From Actinomycetota bacterium (GTDB lineage: Bacteria > Actinomycetota > Thermoleophilia > Gaiellales > Gaiellaceae): a stretch of DNA of 39,188 nucleotides. Positions 37,234 through 39,188 of the stretch are shown here, piece after piece. The notes beneath the pieces are model-generated. The model was not told the origin of the DNA and ran no database searches. It saw only the letters and a list, made by a program, of their open reading frames with translations. Made by a program: the position numbers and the translations under genes. The stretch is taken from contig PLBK01000027.1 of the NCBI GenBank assembly GCA_003134505.1, forward strand, positions 11,053 through 50,240. Reading direction: 5' to 3'. The number at the start of each line of letters is the position of its first letter. Position 1 is the stretch's first letter.

Positions 37234-37722
37234 GCGCGTCCTCCCGTTCTGTGTACGGCGCGATCGAGATCCGCAGCAGATCGTCACGATCGTGACGGAT
37301 CGTGGGGACCTCGATGCGGTGCTCGTCGAAGAGCCGCTGCGAGAGGTCGGGTTGCGGTTCGGGAAGCCGCACGCTCGCCATCTGGAGTACCTGCGCATCG
37401 GGTGCCAGCGGCTCGGTGTCAAGCAGCGTGCAGAGCTCCCGGCGCGCTTCGCGCGCCAGCGCGACATACCGCTCGCGCACGTCGTGCTCGCGCTGGAACG
37501 CGATCGCGTCGGGCGCGGCGAGATAGGCGGCCGAGTCGCGCGTCCCCTGGCGTTCTGTGCGTGAGATGAACGTCACCGGCTCCTCGTAGCCCCAGCTGAC
37601 GATCGGCCCGTCGACGCTCTCCTGCCACTCGGGGCGCACGTACAGGAAGCCGGAGCCTTTCGGCGCGCAGAGCCACTTGTGGCGGTGACCGGCCCAAAGC
37701 TCTCCGCCGAGCGACAGGACGC
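37208..37722 (-). pseudogene. 5'-truncated class V aminotransferase
   Basis: The C-terminal half of a PLP-dependent class V aminotransferase of the CefD/isopenicillin N epimerase-like type. The frame starts abruptly at GGELWAGHRHKWLCAPKGSGFLYVR, which contains the PLP lysine (HKW). It continues with VSWGYEEPVTFISRTERQGTRDSAAYLAAPDAIAF and ends LRISIAPYTEREDALR. The first ~200 residues (substrate cleft and small-domain start) are missing; upstream sequence belongs to the Thr-rich gene's leader on the other strand. Probably truncated by insertion of the segment that carries the Thr-rich gene. Confidence 0.8.
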
Positions 37723-37796
37723 TGGCCCAGGCGACCTTGGTCTCCTGTCGATCGGGAAGCGGTGTCGATGGAGAGTAGATTGCGTACAAGGCGGGC

Positions 37797-38834
37797 ATGA
37801 GTGAGTATTCGGGCGTGGAGGGTGGACGGTCGTCCAACGTGGTAAAACGCGGCTCCGCGTGGAGGACTGCCGTGGTCGTGTTCGCGTTTGTGCCGGGGAT
37901 CGCCGCGGCGCTACTGCTGTTCGGCGTTGGCAGCGCGTCCGCGTTGGTGGCTGGCGACACGGCAACGATAACGGGCACCTACACAACCCAGGCCAGCACG
38001 ACATCGTCGGACCCGGGCTTCGCGCCATGCACGGCGTTGCCGCAACCGTCGGAGCCGTTCTGGGCGTTCGTGGACGGGAACGAACACATCTCCGACTCCG
38101 TTCCCGGAGCGTGTTCGTACACCTCGTCGCCTGACGCAGGGCAGGCGGGTGTGACCGACTACCTGTTGGCCTACAGCTACGGGGCGAGCTGGGGAATCGT
38201 GATCTCACCCTCCGACCCACTCGGGACGATGACGCTGACGATGAGCTTTCACACCATCAACAACATCGTCGCTACAGCAACCTACGTGATCACTGCGCCC
38301 ACCACCTCATCGACCGCGTCAACAACCAACGCGACCACGACAAACGCGACCACGAGCACCACCACCGCCGCCACAACAAACGCCACCACAGGCGCCACCA
38401 CCCAGACCACGCCTCCTCCGACCACAGCGACGACGCCTACTCCGGTGCCGCCACCCACGACCACCGAAGCGACCGCGCCGACAACTACCGCCGCTCAGAC
38501 GACGGCGCCGCCGAGCACGTCGACGATCGCCACGACAACCGCCACGGCTGGGCCTGTAGTGCGGCATAGGCGCTACATGATCACGACACCGGCGACGACA
38601 CACGCCAAACGCACGGGAAACACGGTGACTCTCACGATCTCCACGAACAGCACGCGGAGGATGCTCCTGTGCTATCGGATCATGGCAACCGCTACAGCCA
38701 CCTGTAGAGCCGGCCATGGAACCTGGAAAGTGCACATCCCAGCGACCAAGCCAGGCGTCATCACACGCCTATTCCTCATCAAGATCAACGCCACCGTCGT
38801 CGCGACAAAAACGATCACGATCCGCGTCGCCTAG
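37797..38834 (+). CDS. Thr-rich exported protein (mucin-like)
   Basis: A 345-residue exported protein. A signal or anchor (VVVFAFVPGIAAALLLFGVGSASA) is followed by a folded N-terminal domain (VAGDTATITGTYTTQ to YVITAP, about 50-165). A low-complexity Thr/Ala/Pro linker (about 166-255, repeats of TTNATT) comes next. The C-terminal domain (MITTPATTHAKRTGNTVTLTISTNSTRR, then ATATCRAGHGTWKVHIPATKPGVITRLFLI) ends it. Such Thr-rich linkers are typical of cell-surface or glycosylated proteins. Codon use is visibly more A-rich (ACA, ACC, AAC) than its neighbours, which suggests transfer. It lies between a truncated aminotransferase and a tRNA-Arg remnant. Confidence 0.75.
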   Translation: MSEYSGVEGGRSSNVVKRGSAWRTAVVVFAFVPGIAAALLLFGVGSASALVAGDTATITGTYTTQASTTSSDPGFAPCTALPQPSEPFWAFVDGNEHISDSVPGACSYTSSPDAGQAGVTDYLLAYSYGASWGIVISPSDPLGTMTLTMSFHTINNIVATATYVITAPTTSSTASTTNATTTNATTSTTTAATTNATTGATTQTTPPPTTATTPTPVPPPTTTEATAPTTTAAQTTAPPSTSTIATTTATAGPVVRHRRYMITTPATTHAKRTGNTVTLTISTNSTRRMLLCYRIMATATATCRAGHGTWKVHIPATKPGVITRLFLIKINATVVATKTITIRVA

Positions 38835-38861
38835 GCCCCTTGCCGCTGCTGCTGCGGCAAA

Positions 38862-38902
38862 TGCCCCCGACCGGAATCGAACCAGCGCACGCGGTTTAGG
38901 AA
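38862..38902 (-). pseudogene. 3' remnant of tRNA-Arg(CCU), attachment-site-like
   Basis: Read on the minus strand, TTCCTAAACCGCGTGCGC, then GGTTCGATTCC and CGGGGGCA match the 3' half of a tRNA-Arg with CCU anticodon, from anticodon loop to discriminator A. The 5' half (acceptor strand, D arm) is absent and the T stem has G-U pairs. Integrase attachment cores often cover exactly this anticodon-to-3'-end part, so this is a candidate att scar. Confidence 0.7.
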
Positions 38903-39023
38903 TCCACGCGAATGAGCGCGCCAGCGTGCGTATGTGTCCACTGAGTTCTTCGTGTCCGGGTTCGAAGGTGCGTCGTGGACGTACGACTCCGCTGGCGTTG
39001 TTCCCGCAGCGCCCAGACTCTTC

Positions 39024-39029
39024 TAGAGT
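39024..39029 (+). promoter_or_regulatory. -10 box, leaderless GFA/CENP-V gene
   Basis: TAGAGT ends 6 nt before the GTG at 39036. Confidence 0.45.
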
Positions 39030-39035
39030 GCGGTC

Positions 39036-39188
39036 GTGCTGAGGGGGCGCTGCGCATGCAATGCTGTTGCGTTCGAAGTCTCGGACGAGTTCGTCACCGC
39101 GTTCAATTGCCACTGCTCAAGGTGCCGCGCGATGACAGGCTCGGCGTTCTTGCCCTGGGGCGAAATCGAGCCCGAGAAGCTGAGGGTG
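39036..39188 (+). CDS. GFA/CENP-V family zinc protein, partial
   Basis: The first 51 codons of a glutathione-dependent formaldehyde-activating enzyme-like (Gfa, CENP-V/S) protein; the rest lies outside the window. LRGRCACNAVAFEV contains the first C-x-C zinc ligands and NCHCSRCRAMTGSAFLPWG the second, CHCSxCR, set. Members range from Gfa enzymes (now questioned) to unknown zinc proteins. GTG start at 39036 behind TAGAGT. Confidence 0.85.
   Translation, partial: MLRGRCACNAVAFEVSDEFVTAFNCHCSRCRAMTGSAFLPWGEIEPEKLRV

Noticed and set aside
37797-37978. 5' extension of the aminotransferase across the Thr-rich gene
   Set aside because: The minus-strand frame upstream of GGELWAGH is antisense to the Thr-rich signal region and has no aminotransferase similarity.
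1-39188. CRISPR arrays, complete insertion sequences, rRNA genes
   Set aside because: No regularly spaced direct repeats, no transposase or integrase gene and no rRNA-like stretch were seen.

Overview
The window is a very GC-rich, densely packed bacterial chromosome segment with actinobacterial traits: GTG starts are frequent, many transcripts look leaderless, and there is an F420-type luciferase-like oxidoreductase, an Rpf-like cell-wall protein and an actinobacterial-style ruvC-ruvA-ruvB/yebC/pdxST neighbourhood. IF-1, the rhodanese-CBS protein and the Cys-rich small protein suggest Actinomycetota, possibly class Thermoleophilia. That placement is an inference from protein style; no 16S gene is present.

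Left part (1-5.0 kb), all on the minus strand: a partial unknown gene, two GNAT acetyltransferases, a SQR-like flavoprotein, a Dabb protein and an EamA transporter. Between them (1099-2036) lies a row of broken pieces: the 3' end of ispF, a frameshifted SnoaL-like fragment and a headless, tailless NmrA-like fragment. 5.4-10.0 kb: a small Cys-rich protein behind a structured leader, asnA, a patatin/acyltransferase pair and a signal peptidase I homologue without its Ser/Lys dyad. 10.0-15.2 kb: a rhodanese-CBS gene with an in-frame UGA in the active-site loop, yghZ, a ROK sugar kinase, a CBS-pair protein and a large OYE/dienoyl-CoA-reductase-like flavoprotein. 15.2-17.9 kb: small and membrane proteins, then csp-infA, where infA appears to start at AUC.

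17.9-23.6 kb is a lipid-modification island. Five minus-strand genes, each overlapping the next by 4 nt (flavoprotein, DUF1365, CFA/UfaM-like methyltransferase, PlsC, DUF1295), diverge from a delta-9-type desaturase. The desaturase could supply the double bond that the methyltransferase and flavoprotein then modify. 23.6-27.6 kb holds a repeat pair, hydrolase, AhpD-like, LLM, cupin, Rpf-like and YjbQ genes. 27.6-27.9 kb has an intact CAU tRNA plus a duplicated 5' tRNA half with its own promoter-like box. 27.9-35.3 kb is housekeeping: pdxS-pdxT-yebC and ruvC-ruvA-ruvB, with a secreted beta-propeller/PKD protein between them.

Right end (35.3-39.2 kb): secreted and membrane proteins, a 5'-truncated class V aminotransferase, a Thr-rich exported protein, a 3' tRNA-Arg(CCU) remnant that looks like an integration scar, and a partial GFA/CENP-V gene.

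Most worth a second look: (1) the UGA (Cys/Sec) rhodanese with a SECIS-like hairpin; (2) infA with an AUC start next to csp; (3) the dyad-less signal peptidase; (4) the six-gene lipid island; (5) leaderless promoters repeated across the window, several of them bidirectional with -10 boxes sharing a TA.
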